NCBI GenBank assembly: GCA_964351495.1
Contig: CAYGOC010000003.1
Coordinates: 44,168-108,167 of the forward strand
DNA: 64,000 bases
Source: CAYGOC01 sp964351495
GTDB lineage: Bacteria > Chlamydiota > Chlamydiia > Chlamydiales > SM23-39
Direction of reading: 5' to 3'
In this document: positions 37,381 through 47,073 of the stretch, piece by piece
How the letters are laid out: the number at the start of each line of letters is the position of its first letter
Position numbering within the stretch: position 1 is the stretch's first letter
Translations under genes and position numbers: made by a program
The notes under the pieces: model-generated
What the model saw: only the letters and a program-made list of their open reading frames with translations
Database searches by the model: none
Told to the model about the DNA's origin: nothing

Positions 37381-39524
37381 ACTTTTACAAAAAAGTCTTT
37401 CGCATAGAGCTCTGAAAAAAGCTTTTTTAAGGCTCCCCGGTTTTTTTCTAAAATCCCTAAGCTAGATAGCGCTCTATGTAATCTTTCTGAGTCAATCCCT
37501 CTTTCTCGTATCATTAAAGAGGCTGCGTAAAGAAGAAGATGCGTTGTTTCTGTATGCGTTTCCAAACTCTCCCCTTGTAAGCACTCCAAAAAGGCAAAAA
37601 AGAGAAACGCCTCTGCCTGTCCTACATCTAAGGCATCTTTACAAGTAAAGCTAAGGGAGTCTACTTTTTCTTCTTCTAGAATTTTACAAAACAAAAACTG
37701 ATAGGCTATTTCAATAAAATCTTGTCTTTCTTGCCTTTCTAACTCTTTTTTCCCGGAGAAAAAGTGCTCATGTATTTTCCTAAAAAGCTTTTTTGCAAAA
37801 GGAAGAAGATACGAGGCTATTTTAGAGGAAATATAAAACCCAAATTCCTCTGGGTTTTCTAGCTGCTTTACAAAGATGTCTATAAAAGAAGAAGCCTCTT
37901 TAAGATCTCTATATTCTTGTTTTTGCTGATAAAAGTCTGAATCCTTCGAAAAACCCACCACAAAAAAACTTGCGTGAAACTCTGCCTGATGTTCCAACCT
38001 CTCTAAAGCAAGGGACCTACCCCTTTCTCTCCAAGAAGTGCGATCTTGCAGGTTAATTAAAAGATGCGTCTTTTTATCCTCTGCATACGACCGCAAAAAA
38101 CCAATAAACTCTTTCACAAGACTGACCTTATCTATCGTTTTTTGATACGTAGGAGAAGGTATCCTTAAAACAAAAACCTCTTTTTTTCCTAAGGAAATAG
38201 AATACAGATGAAAAGGAAAGTTATCCTGTAAAAGAGGAGAGAAGAAATCTTCGTGATCTTGATCATCTCCTCGAATCACATCCAAAATCTTAAGAAGCGG
38301 ACCGCTAGGATAAAAAGAGAGAAGGTAGCTTATATACTCATTTTCTTGGATCGATTTTTCTAAAAAAGAGGAAGCTTTTGCTTTTTTTTCTTTCAAAAAG
38401 GCCTCTTCTCCTTTCCTAGCTATCCTATGGATAAGGCCTAAAATCTCTTTTTTTATGCCAAACTCAGAAACAAAAAGAGCCTCACATAGTTTATGCACCA
38501 TTTTTATCAAAAATCGAGCCTCTTTATCTTCTTCACCGGGGGGATAAGCTATCCACTTGCCATACTCATGAGAGAAAAGTGCTTCTTGTAGAAAAAGACG
38601 AAAGTCATGAAAATATTGAACTGCTCTTTTTCTGGACTGATTCTCTAAAAGGTGTTTTGAATCAGCAGCTAGCATCAAAGCCATAACGGACTTATTTAAC
38701 GCTTGGATAAAAGAGTTGGACTTCCTTCTAATTTTCATCTCATAAAAGGCTTTGATATACTCTTCCGTCTTTTTTAAGATTTGAATTCCTAAAGAGAGCG
38801 TTTGCTTATCTTTTAGATCTGCTAAAATGAGTAAGGGGTCCTCTTCCATAGGAGATTCTAGCTCAGAAATATCCCAAACTAGTTTGATATTACGCATTAA
38901 ATGGGGGTGAAAAAAGGGTCTTCCTTCTTCTGTTTTTAAATAAAAAAGCTCATATTCTTGGTCTCGTTTTACCGTCTCAAAGTCTTTAAGCCCTTTTTGA
39001 CTCATTTCATAGAGTAAAAAGTTTCTATGTTCGAGCCACTCTTTAGACCAAGCCTTATCCCCTTGCATAATTTCCGGGTGCTCTTCTGCAAAGCGTTCTT
39101 CATAAAGAGAAGAAAACTCGATATACTCTTCCGAAGAAGAAAGGGCTCTTTTTCCTAGTTTTGGATCTATTTTTTCTATAATAGCATCTATTTTCAGAGC
39201 TGCTTCTAAAGAGAGTGTAATTAAAGCCTTGAGTCCCCTTGTGGTGTTCTGGTTTTCCCAATCGATTCCTTCCTCTTCTTCTAAATTTAAAAGGTAGGCG
39301 TACATGGCCTGAAAACATTTTTTAGCCAAGGTCAAAAAATCTTGAGCGCTATTTGAGGTAAGCCAAATAGCTCCCGGATAAGAAGCTTCTTCTTCTTGAA
39401 TTACAATCTTACGATCATTTAACACCCCTATTCTATAAGGATCCTCTACATCGGCTTCCGGTAAAATAGATAAGTTGTCCAAAGCTTCTGCAAAATTCAG
39501 AAAAGATTTTAACTTCTCTGGCAT
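37377..39524 (-). CDS. Large hypothetical protein
   Basis: 715 residues from MPEKLKSFLNFAEAL, with GGAAGGGG about ten bases upstream; the longer frame to 39620 begins with a hydrophobic stretch (LTRALLFFSLGVFG) and has no good ribosome site, though it cannot be excluded. Mostly helical, Glu/Lys-rich. Around residue 490-540 is an alpha/beta-looking region (LVKEFIGFLRSYA, THLLINLQDRTSW). No domain recognised. Its stop overlaps the convergent neighbour by four bases. Confidence 0.6.
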   Translation of the reverse strand: MPEKLKSFLNFAEALDNLSILPEADVEDPYRIGVLNDRKIVIQEEEASYPGAIWLTSNSAQDFLTLAKKCFQAMYAYLLNLEEEEGIDWENQNTTRGLKALITLSLEAALKIDAIIEKIDPKLGKRALSSSEEYIEFSSLYEERFAEEHPEIMQGDKAWSKEWLEHRNFLLYEMSQKGLKDFETVKRDQEYELFYLKTEEGRPFFHPHLMRNIKLVWDISELESPMEEDPLLILADLKDKQTLSLGIQILKKTEEYIKAFYEMKIRRKSNSFIQALNKSVMALMLAADSKHLLENQSRKRAVQYFHDFRLFLQEALFSHEYGKWIAYPPGEEDKEARFLIKMVHKLCEALFVSEFGIKKEILGLIHRIARKGEEAFLKEKKAKASSFLEKSIQENEYISYLLSFYPSGPLLKILDVIRGDDQDHEDFFSPLLQDNFPFHLYSISLGKKEVFVLRIPSPTYQKTIDKVSLVKEFIGFLRSYAEDKKTHLLINLQDRTSWRERGRSLALERLEHQAEFHASFFVVGFSKDSDFYQQKQEYRDLKEASSFIDIFVKQLENPEEFGFYISSKIASYLLPFAKKLFRKIHEHFFSGKKELERQERQDFIEIAYQFLFCKILEEEKVDSLSFTCKDALDVGQAEAFLFFAFLECLQGESLETHTETTHLLLYAASLMIRERGIDSERLHRALSSLGILEKNRGALKKLFSELYAKDFFVKV

Positions 39525-39637
39525 AAAAAACGAGCCCCTTCCTTTTTGGCACATCATATCTATTTTCCCAAAAACTCCAAGCGAAAAAAACAAAAGAGCC
39601 CTTGTCAGAATATTTTCCATGATCCATATAAGAAAAT

Positions 39638-40882
39638 ATGATCAATACCGTGAAAAAGGTAATCGCCCCCATAATGAGCCTCATCATATTGATGATAGGA
39701 AGCGGCCTTTTTATGACTTTAGTTTCTTTAAGGCTTCGGGAAGAAAGAGTAGACTCTTTCATTATAGGGATTGTCACTGCCGCCTACTATGCAGGCCTTT
39801 TCCTGGGTTGCTTTCGTGTGGAAAGATTTATCATGAAGGTGGGGCATATCCGCGCCTATTCTGCTTTGGCTGCTTTTACGGCTGTTATAAGCATGTTAAT
39901 GGGATTTTTTGTAGATCCTTGGCTTTGGGTTTTATTCCGTTTTTTAGGAGGACTCTGCTTAGCAGGCCTTTTTGTTTCAATAGAAAGCTGGCTTTTAGTA
40001 ACCAGTTCTGAAAAAACCAGGGGGGGCATCCTTTCTCTTTATATGATTTCTTTATATGGATCGTCCGCAGCAGGTCAATTTTTACTAGATATAGCGCCCC
40101 CCTCTAGCTTTGTTCTTTTTGCTTTGATAAGCGCCCTTTCCACCCTTTCTATTATTCCTTTAACTCTTACCAAAAATAAAGAACCGGCATTAGAAGGGCA
40201 CTCTTTTTTGAGTCTAAAAAAGATCATAAAAGCCTCCCCTCTAGGATTTTGGGGAGCTTTTTTATCCGGCTTGATTCTTTCCGCTCTTTATGGTTTGACT
40301 CCCTTATACGCTGAAGAAATTGGTATGAACTTGCAAGAGATAGCTACCTTTATGGGACTCTCCCTTTTTGGAGGACTACTATTGCAGTGGCCTCTTGGAT
40401 TTTTATCTGATAAAAAAGACCGTAGAATCATCATTGTTTTTGCCAGCTTTGCTGCAGCTATTTTTGCTCTTCTTATTGCTTTCACAGGGCATAGCTTCCC
40501 CACTTTACTACTGATATCTACTACTTTATTTGGAGGCTTTTCGTTTACTTTGTATCCTTTAAGCATTTCTCATGCTTGCGATTTTTTCAAACCAAAGGAT
40601 TTAGTAGGAGTAACAGGAATTCTCCTGTTAGCTTATGGAGTAGGGGCTGTTTTGGGACCTTTATTAGCCCCTTTTATGATGAAGCTTTTTGCAGCAAGAG
40701 GACTCTACTACTACTTTGCTCTTGTATCAATATTATTAGGGATCATTGCCCTTCTTAGAATATTTCAAAAACCGGCTGTTCCCTCTAGTGAAAAACTTCC
40801 CTTTACCAATATTCCCAGAACGTCTCCTTTAGTAGGAGAGCTAGACCCAAGACAAGAAGAAGAAAAGCCCCCCTTGAACTAA
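39638..40882 (+). CDS. Major facilitator superfamily transporter
   Basis: 414 residues with about 12 hydrophobic helices. The loop between helices 2 and 3 has GCFRVERFIMKVGHIRA, the MFS GxxxDRxGxR-like region, and the equivalent in the second half is GFLSDKKDRRII. The overall look is of the YcaD/TetA-like proteins with small-molecule or drug efflux roles; substrate unknown. The start region abuts the divergent hypothetical gene, so the shared promoter is very short. The C-terminal ~30 residues are soluble and Pro-rich. Confidence 0.88.
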   Translation: MINTVKKVIAPIMSLIILMIGSGLFMTLVSLRLREERVDSFIIGIVTAAYYAGLFLGCFRVERFIMKVGHIRAYSALAAFTAVISMLMGFFVDPWLWVLFRFLGGLCLAGLFVSIESWLLVTSSEKTRGGILSLYMISLYGSSAAGQFLLDIAPPSSFVLFALISALSTLSIIPLTLTKNKEPALEGHSFLSLKKIIKASPLGFWGAFLSGLILSALYGLTPLYAEEIGMNLQEIATFMGLSLFGGLLLQWPLGFLSDKKDRRIIIVFASFAAAIFALLIAFTGHSFPTLLLISTTLFGGFSFTLYPLSISHACDFFKPKDLVGVTGILLLAYGVGAVLGPLLAPFMMKLFAARGLYYYFALVSILLGIIALLRIFQKPAVPSSEKLPFTNIPRTSPLVGELDPRQEEEKPPLN

Positions 40883-41002
40883 AAAGCAGTTCAAAAGTTT
40901 TTTTAATTTAACAAATTTCTAAGGAACCTCCCGAAAACACACCTAAAATCTTAAAAATTCCCAAGTAAAATCTTTAAAAGTATTTAACAAAAAAGAGTTC
41001 TT

Positions 41003-41030
41003 TTGTTTTAATGACCCCCACTTTTATAAA
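41003..41030 (+). promoter_or_regulatory. Candidate promoter of the oppA-like gene
   Basis: TTGTTT (41003-41008), a 16-base spacer and TATAAA (41025-41030), 33 bases before the ATG at 41064. Confidence 0.4.
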
Positions 41031-41063
41031 AGGTCAGAAACTTTTTCTGCTGAGGTTTTTTTT

Positions 41064-42674
41064 ATGCGTTTTTTTTTAACCAAACCCTTCCTTCTTGCTA
41101 TGGTTTTGTTCGCCACTTTTAGCTGTCAAAGAAAAGAAGATCCCACTTGCACAAAAAAACACCTTCGGTTTGGATTTAACTCCAATCCGAAAACGTTAGA
41201 TCCTAGAAAAAACGGGGATATTGTTTCTTCTTGTCTTATATTTTTAGTCTTTGACGGCCTTACTCGCACTCTTCCCGACGGCTCTGTTGTTGGTTCTCTA
41301 GCCGAGTCTTATGAGGTGTCAAAAGATGGGAAAATCTACACTTTTCATATTCGCGAAGATGCTTTTTGGTCTGACGGGATCCCCATAACAGCGGAAGATT
41401 TTGTGTATACCTGGAAAACCGCTTTAGACCCTTCTTTTCCCTGTCTTTGTGCTTCCCTTTTTGCTCCTATAAGGAACGCAGAAAGAATTACCAAAAAAGA
41501 GCTTCCTCTTGATTCTTTAGGGGTTTTTGCTAAGGGGAAAAAAACTTTAGTCGTAGAATTAGAAGGTCCCACTCCTTATTTTCCTCACTTGGCCGGGTTT
41601 TGCAATTTATTTGCCATCCCTAAGCATTACGTAGAAGGAAAAAAAAACTGGGAGTCTTCGAAAAAAGAAATTCCTTTTTCCGGTCCCTTTAAAATCACCC
41701 AGTACAAGGAAAATGAGCTAATTCTAGTAGAGAAGAATGACCTTCACTGGAAACACGATAAGGTAGAATTAAAAGAGATTTCTATTCCTATTTTATACGA
41801 TCCCAATACTGCCTTTCAGATGTATGAAAGAGGAGAGCTAGACTGGCTTGGAACCAAAACTTGCCCTATTCCCCAAGAGATCATCTCAAAGGTAAACTGT
41901 CGCCCTGATTATTTTTCTCAACCGACTGCAGGAACCTCTTTTATCGCATTTAACACCCAAAAGCGCCCCTTTAATAACCTGAGTATTCGAAAAGCTTTCT
42001 CTTATGCTATTGACCGGACAGCTTTAGTAGAAAAAATTACCAAAGGAAGTGAAATAGCAGGAACAAGGTGTATTCCCCCTAACCTAATGCAAGGAGAAAA
42101 TAAAAACCTTGTTCCGAATAACAACATAGAATTAGCCAGAAAGTTTTTTGCTGAAGGGTTACAAGAGCTTAATATGAAACCTTCTGACTTTGAAAAGTTT
42201 GAGCTAGTCTGCGGAGCTCTTCATGAAAAATCGGTTGTAGAAGCCGTACAAAACAGATGGAAAGAGGTTTTAGGAATTTTTATCCCTATAAACCAGCTTG
42301 ACTACGCTTCCTGCATGGAAAGGCTCCATAAAAAAAACTTTGACATTGCAGTAGGAGGATGGCTTGCGCAGTTTGCAGATCCTATTAATATTTTAGACCG
42401 CTTTAAATACCGAAATAACCCTAAAAATTATTCCGCCTGGGAAAATGCGCACTATATAGAACTTCTAGATGCCTCTTCAAGCGAATTCTCCTTAGAAAAA
42501 AGGAAAGAAATTTTAGAAGAAGCAGAGAAGCTCTTCATGGAAGAGCTTCCTTTAGCTCCCTTATATCATTTTAACTACGGTTTTTTAATGAAACCCCATG
42601 TTAGTAATTTACAAATTGCTCCTAATGGAGAGCTTCGATTTGATTTTATAAAAGTGGCGCCGCATGAGCATTGA
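41064..42674 (+). CDS. oppA: Peptide ABC transporter substrate-binding lipoprotein, OppA family
   Basis: 536 residues. Lipoprotein signal with lipobox ATFSC at about residues 17-21. The family-5 solute-binding fold is clear: the conserved FDGLTRTLPDG and YTFHIREDAFWSDG segments near residues 65-115, and IDRTALVEKI near residue 315. Binds oligopeptides in the periplasm for an ABC importer. No permease or ATPase gene is adjacent, so it must work with components coded elsewhere. Its end overlaps the next gene by 11 bases. Confidence 0.93.
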   Translation: MRFFLTKPFLLAMVLFATFSCQRKEDPTCTKKHLRFGFNSNPKTLDPRKNGDIVSSCLIFLVFDGLTRTLPDGSVVGSLAESYEVSKDGKIYTFHIREDAFWSDGIPITAEDFVYTWKTALDPSFPCLCASLFAPIRNAERITKKELPLDSLGVFAKGKKTLVVELEGPTPYFPHLAGFCNLFAIPKHYVEGKKNWESSKKEIPFSGPFKITQYKENELILVEKNDLHWKHDKVELKEISIPILYDPNTAFQMYERGELDWLGTKTCPIPQEIISKVNCRPDYFSQPTAGTSFIAFNTQKRPFNNLSIRKAFSYAIDRTALVEKITKGSEIAGTRCIPPNLMQGENKNLVPNNNIELARKFFAEGLQELNMKPSDFEKFELVCGALHEKSVVEAVQNRWKEVLGIFIPINQLDYASCMERLHKKNFDIAVGGWLAQFADPINILDRFKYRNNPKNYSAWENAHYIELLDASSSEFSLEKRKEILEEAEKLFMEELPLAPLYHFNYGFLMKPHVSNLQIAPNGELRFDFIKVAPHEH

Positions 42675-44739
42675 GATTTTTTCTTCTAAGGGCGCCTCTC
42701 TTAAAACAGGCCCTTTAAAAATTCGTCCTAATTTTGTCGATCCGGAAGATGGTTCTTTTGACTCTTTTTTAGGCTCGATAGAGACTGTTTTAAATGACCT
42801 TCTTCCCCCCGCTCTTTTGAAAGAACTACTAGAGTCTACTGAGGAAAAAAAACTAAGACATCTTCTGTCTGATCTGTATAAGATGCTTCCCCTGTTTTCT
42901 CATTCTCCTTTGACTAAGAGTCCCTCTACCTTTTCTGTTTGTGCTTTATGCCCTTCTGACTATACCGACGGATTTGGTAGGTATTTTTCTGATATGTTAA
43001 GCAGATGGCTTATTCCCGGAAAACAGCTATCTTTAGTAGGAGGCAGATCTCTTTCTTTTCGATTTGTGAAGTATGAAAAACATTCTTTGTTTTTTTGTGA
43101 GAAGTTTTTGCGTATTTCTGATCCTTTGGAGCTTGAAATTATCAAGAAAAACTTGCCGAAACTATTAAATGAGATCAAGATCAATATATTAGCGGTTTAT
43201 TATGCTCGCTATATTGTCTCCTTAAAATCTCTTTCTTTGAGACAAAAAACCGTCATGATCCAAGACCACATTGAGTCTTTGATCAACAGTCCGGAAAAAA
43301 TTAAAGACAGCAACATCTATGATCAAATGCAGCAGTTTTTAATCAAGCTTTCTGCAGAAGAAAAATTTCGGGAAATTAAGAAAAACATCTCTTACTTGGT
43401 TAATACCAGACCTAAGACCTTCGACCGTGATGTCTTTTTTGAAATTCGCAACTTTATGTCCTTATTTCGAGATAAGTTTACAGCCAGTAGAGACCCTAGA
43501 CATGTAAGCCGGGTAATCGCCTATCAATATCTTTTCAAAAAAAATATCCTAGCCTCTTTAGAAAAAGAGCCTATAGAAAGACACTTAAGTGTCAAGCTGC
43601 TGCAAACAACTTATCTCTCTTCTAAAGTATTGGGGGTGCTCATTACCCTCTACTTTATTAGGGAAACGGAGCGATTTGAAAAAAAGCACATTTTGGAGGC
43701 GATACAAGCAATTTTACCTTCTATCTCTTTAGTGAAAGACTCCTATGTACAGGGAAGAAGTGATGAAAAGGTTCGTTCTTTTTATTTAGAAGTAGAAAAA
43801 CCCATGCTCTCTATAGAAGAAATTCGAAAGCTAAAAAAACAGCTTCCTAAAGAGATCAAATCTCGCATAGAAAGTGTAATTCATCCTATTTTCATGCCTA
43901 GAAACGAAGAAGAGCTCATGAGAAACATGGTCCTTCTAAGCAAACAGTTAAAATATTCAAGAGACCTTCCTCAAGCCATCATCTCCTATGATAGACAAAA
44001 TGATGAGGAACTCTCTTTCCAGGTAATTTTAGCTAGGGTATTAAAACCAAAGAGCCTCTCTTTAGCAGATCTTTTAAAAAATGTAGGGATCCGCTTTTCT
44101 TTAGATGAGCTAAAAAAAGTGGGTTACGTCAAACAATATCCTAAAGAAGTGGGGGTTTTTCATCTTTTCTTAAAAAAGCACCCTTTTTTTAGAAAAGATT
44201 TTTCTTTGGACTTACAAAGAGCAAGACAACATATAGCTCAGATTCTAACTAGCTCCTTGGGGGAGTTTCGGGACTTTAATGGTGGAATGATCATCAAGCA
44301 AAATGAGGCCCTAGACTCTTTACGAGAGTGTCTTTTAAAGGGGGAAAAGGAAAATGAATTTTTACTAGAAAACTTTTTCTACTCTTTAAAACCTGCTTTC
44401 ATGCAAAGCATTTTGGAAACCAAAATTTTAAAAACCCTTTTCCTTATGCTTTTAGAAGCCCTGGAAAAAGACTTTTCTTCTTCTCCCTATTTTTTAAAAA
44501 CAGAAATTCTACCTAGATATTGCCTTATTATTTTAAGCACTACAAATCCTGACTTAAAGAAAAGGGTTTTACAAGAAGTAAATAAAATTGACTTCCCTTC
44601 CGGAAATCTTACCCTTTCAGAGTTAAACACTTATGAAATAAGCACATTAGGCTTTATTCAAAGAGTAACCCTTCCTGAAAACTCCAATGTTTTATTAGAA
44701 ACCATCTCGAAAACCCTTTCACAAGATCTGTACGCTTAG
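42664..44739 (+). CDS. Large hypothetical protein coupled to oppA
   Basis: 691 residues, no domain recognised. Helical, rich in Lys, Leu and Glu, without signal peptide or membrane segments. The start overlaps the end of oppA by 11 bases, so translation is probably coupled. A CALCPSD segment near residue 95 is the only notable cysteine pair. A cytoplasmic or secreted role cannot be told from the sequence. Confidence 0.65.
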   Translation: MSIEIFSSKGASLKTGPLKIRPNFVDPEDGSFDSFLGSIETVLNDLLPPALLKELLESTEEKKLRHLLSDLYKMLPLFSHSPLTKSPSTFSVCALCPSDYTDGFGRYFSDMLSRWLIPGKQLSLVGGRSLSFRFVKYEKHSLFFCEKFLRISDPLELEIIKKNLPKLLNEIKINILAVYYARYIVSLKSLSLRQKTVMIQDHIESLINSPEKIKDSNIYDQMQQFLIKLSAEEKFREIKKNISYLVNTRPKTFDRDVFFEIRNFMSLFRDKFTASRDPRHVSRVIAYQYLFKKNILASLEKEPIERHLSVKLLQTTYLSSKVLGVLITLYFIRETERFEKKHILEAIQAILPSISLVKDSYVQGRSDEKVRSFYLEVEKPMLSIEEIRKLKKQLPKEIKSRIESVIHPIFMPRNEEELMRNMVLLSKQLKYSRDLPQAIISYDRQNDEELSFQVILARVLKPKSLSLADLLKNVGIRFSLDELKKVGYVKQYPKEVGVFHLFLKKHPFFRKDFSLDLQRARQHIAQILTSSLGEFRDFNGGMIIKQNEALDSLRECLLKGEKENEFLLENFFYSLKPAFMQSILETKILKTLFLMLLEALEKDFSSSPYFLKTEILPRYCLIILSTTNPDLKKRVLQEVNKIDFPSGNLTLSELNTYEISTLGFIQRVTLPENSNVLLETISKTLSQDLYA

Positions 44740-45527
44740 TTCACCCAGATTTGTTTTTTGATCCGATTGAAAGCCCCTCCCACCAACCTTTTATTTTCAT
44801 CCAGAAGCTCTATCTGAACGGTATGACTTCCCTTAGTAAGACCATATATATAATAAGGGTTCCAGTCCGTTAAAAAGCGGACCTCTTTATCATCTATAAT
44901 TACCTTTACCTGGTATCCATCTTTAGAAATTTCACAGTTAGAAAGATAAAAATCTAAAAGAACCGGTTTTTTTTCTGAGAAAGGAAAAGAAGGCGCGGGT
45001 TGATTATAGGTTAAAATAGGCTCTTTTAAGTCAGGCAGCTCTTTATTGATCCTTTTTTCTTTTACAAAAAACTGCCTCATAGAAAACGTATCATCTCCTT
45101 TTATGCTCTCACCGAAAGAGCGGACCAAAAAAGCCCTTATGATATGTTCTCCTTTTTCCAAAGAAAAGGGGAGCTTTATTCTGGAGTTTGCTTGGTAGTA
45201 GTTTCCGTCTTCATCAAAAGGAGCAATAGAGGGCCCTGCATAGGAAAGGGTATGTTTTTCATCGATTATGATTCGGATGGATTGCCCTTTTTTCGCATTT
45301 ACAAGCTCTTTTGCTCTTTCTAAGTCTGGTATAGTTCCTAAAGAAAATCCATCTACTCGAAACTGCAGATAAATGGGGCCCTCTTGTAAAACTTCCTCTT
45401 TCTCCGGCAACACAATTTCTAATTCCTGAGAAGAGGATGAGGGGGCGTTTGAAACAGGAACCACCTGAATTTCAGGGGCTTTACCCCAAAAAGCAAAGAA
45501 TAAACCACAAAGTGCTATAAGGTTCAT
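44736..45527 (-). CDS. Exported hypothetical protein with two beta-sandwich-like units
   Basis: 263 residues with an N-terminal signal segment (MNLIALCGLFFAFWGKA), a Ser/Pro linker, then mostly beta. Two segments look alike: EKGEHIIRAFLVRSFGES near residue 125 and TKGSHTVQIELLDENKR near residue 230, each following a DDKEV/DEKHT-like strand. The first resembles exported proteins of unknown function in several phyla that carry a 'GxHxxRxFxxRSxxES' stretch. Probably a periplasmic Ig-like protein; no enzyme motif. Confidence 0.6.
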   Translation of the reverse strand: MNLIALCGLFFAFWGKAPEIQVVPVSNAPSSSSQELEIVLPEKEEVLQEGPIYLQFRVDGFSLGTIPDLERAKELVNAKKGQSIRIIIDEKHTLSYAGPSIAPFDEDGNYYQANSRIKLPFSLEKGEHIIRAFLVRSFGESIKGDDTFSMRQFFVKEKRINKELPDLKEPILTYNQPAPSFPFSEKKPVLLDFYLSNCEISKDGYQVKVIIDDKEVRFLTDWNPYYIYGLTKGSHTVQIELLDENKRLVGGAFNRIKKQIWVN

Positions 45528-45646
45528 AAAGGGTACGCTCCTTTTTCTCTTTTTTTCATCTAAAGCTCTTTTTTTGCCAAGAATAATTGTTCTTTTCCTT
45601 GTAGAAAAAAAAACCTTTTGATTCTATGAAAAAAAAAGGAAGAAAC

Positions 45647-46093
45647 ATGGACTTTCGAAAAATTTTTAAAAACTTTTTAGTTTGCTGCTCTATCTCTTTT
45701 GGGATTTTCGCCGTTTTTGTAACAACAGAAATACTAGAAAATGGCTCTTTACATGCCTCTAAAAGCTCCCACACCTCTCTCCCTTCTTTAAATCCCGGGT
45801 ATAACCATAAAGTAAAAGTGCATCTCACAATAAGAGACGGTAAAGACAATAAAGCAGAGCGGATAAGCTATGTATTTTTTGACAGAAACAAGATCGCCTT
45901 GAGAAAAGGGTCTCCTTTAAGAGCAAACTACCATACAAGTCTCTCTCCCGGTACTTATATAGTAGAATGGGGTCTTTTAAAGACAAAAACGGGTTTTTCT
46001 AGAGAAGCTACTTTCCGAAAAAAAGTAACCATAAAAGAAAAAAGCCCTTGGGTTGAAATCAAAATTGAAGGAGATGAACTCTCCGTAAGCTAA
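45647..46093 (+). CDS. Hypothetical membrane-anchored protein upstream of a VKOR-like gene
   Basis: 148 residues from MDFRKIFKNF with AAGGAAG upstream (the frame opens at 45626). One hydrophobic helix (CSISFGIFAVFVTTEIL, residues ~14-30) followed by a beta-rich domain with GTYIVEWGLLKTK. The stop overlaps the start of the next gene by one base (TAATG). Function unknown; the operon suggests an envelope role. Confidence 0.6.
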   Translation: MDFRKIFKNFLVCCSISFGIFAVFVTTEILENGSLHASKSSHTSLPSLNPGYNHKVKVHLTIRDGKDNKAERISYVFFDRNKIALRKGSPLRANYHTSLSPGTYIVEWGLLKTKTGFSREATFRKKVTIKEKSPWVEIKIEGDELSVS

Positions 46094-46734
46094 TGGAAAA
46101 AGAAGAGGTAAAGCCCTGGAAATATAATCCTTCTGCTTGGAGCCAAAGAGTTTCCGTAGCTTTTATAGGAAGCATTGCTTTTTTCATCTCTATTTACTTA
46201 GCTCTTTTTCAGTGGGGTATATTAAAAACTGTTTGGGATCCTATCTTTGATGAGGGAACCAAAAACGTCCTTTTGTCCGATGTATCCCATACCATTACAA
46301 GTTGGATTTTACTCCCCGATGCAACATTGGGGGCTTTAGCTTACCTAGGGGATATTCTGTATGCTTTAGCAGGCTCTACTAAAAGATGGCAATGTAGACC
46401 TTGGCTTGTAATCTTATTTGGTTTTACTGTAATCCCTTTAGGGATTGTCAGTTTTATTCTTGTCATTTTACAAGGAACTGTCGTAGGCAGTTGGTGTTTT
46501 TTATGTTTAGTCTCCGCTGTGATTTCTTTAATCTTGATTCTGTATGCCTATGATGAAGTGATCTCTTGCTGCCTTTATCTTTTTGAGGTATATACAACAT
46601 CAAAATCAATAAGAATTCTGTGGAATACCTTTTTAGGAAGAGCCTCGGAAGAGGCCTTTGAGGCTGGAAAAAAAATCTACAGAAAACGGTACGAAAAAAA
46701 ATATAGGACTCCCTATGTGGGCGAGGATTTCTGA
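46093..46734 (+). CDS. Vitamin K epoxide reductase (VKOR)-like membrane protein
   Basis: 213 residues with four membrane helices in the VKOR arrangement: ISIYLALFQWG, a loop with WDPIFDEGTKNVL, DATLGALAYLGDILYAL, and a final helix with the WCFLC redox pair (CxxC, residues ~138-141). VKOR homologues re-oxidise DsbA-like proteins. The usual extra cysteine pair in the first periplasmic loop is not visible, which is typical of a divergent subgroup. Overlaps the next gene by 20 bases. Confidence 0.78.
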   Translation: MEKEEVKPWKYNPSAWSQRVSVAFIGSIAFFISIYLALFQWGILKTVWDPIFDEGTKNVLLSDVSHTITSWILLPDATLGALAYLGDILYALAGSTKRWQCRPWLVILFGFTVIPLGIVSFILVILQGTVVGSWCFLCLVSAVISLILILYAYDEVISCCLYLFEVYTTSKSIRILWNTFLGRASEEAFEAGKKIYRKRYEKKYRTPYVGEDF

Positions 46735-47062
46735 GCTTTTTTTAGCATTTTTCTTTTTTGTTTCCCCTTGGATGTTAAAAGCTCCCTCTGTTTTTTATCC
46801 TATTTTATTCTCCTGTCTGGTTGTTCTTTTCTCTACACTCTCTTTTTTTCCCAAAATGGGAAGAATGCACCTTGGCAACCTCCTTATAGCCTGCTTGCTA
46901 ATCGGGATAGTTATCCTAGAAAAAAAGACCCTTTTTTACCCCTCAAGTCAAAGCTTTTTAGTCTTTGCTCTTTTACTACTTCTTTTTGGGATTATTCCCT
47001 CTAAAGCATCTGATTACCCTAAATCTTGGTTAGAGTTTTACGAAAAAAAAAGAAAAGGGTAG
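46715..47062 (+). CDS. Small four-helix membrane protein, SPW-repeat-like
   Basis: 115 residues from MWARISELFLAF; the longer frame from 46658 lies inside the VKOR-like gene. Four hydrophobic helices and the phrase FFVSPWMLKA, matching the SPW motif that names a family of small membrane proteins often next to VKOR-like genes. A second SPW copy is not evident, so it may be half of a typical two-repeat protein. Likely works with its VKOR-like neighbour. Confidence 0.65.
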   Translation: MWARISELFLAFFFFVSPWMLKAPSVFYPILFSCLVVLFSTLSFFPKMGRMHLGNLLIACLLIGIVILEKKTLFYPSSQSFLVFALLLLLFGIIPSKASDYPKSWLEFYEKKRKG

Positions 47063-47073
47063 ACTGCCCCCTT

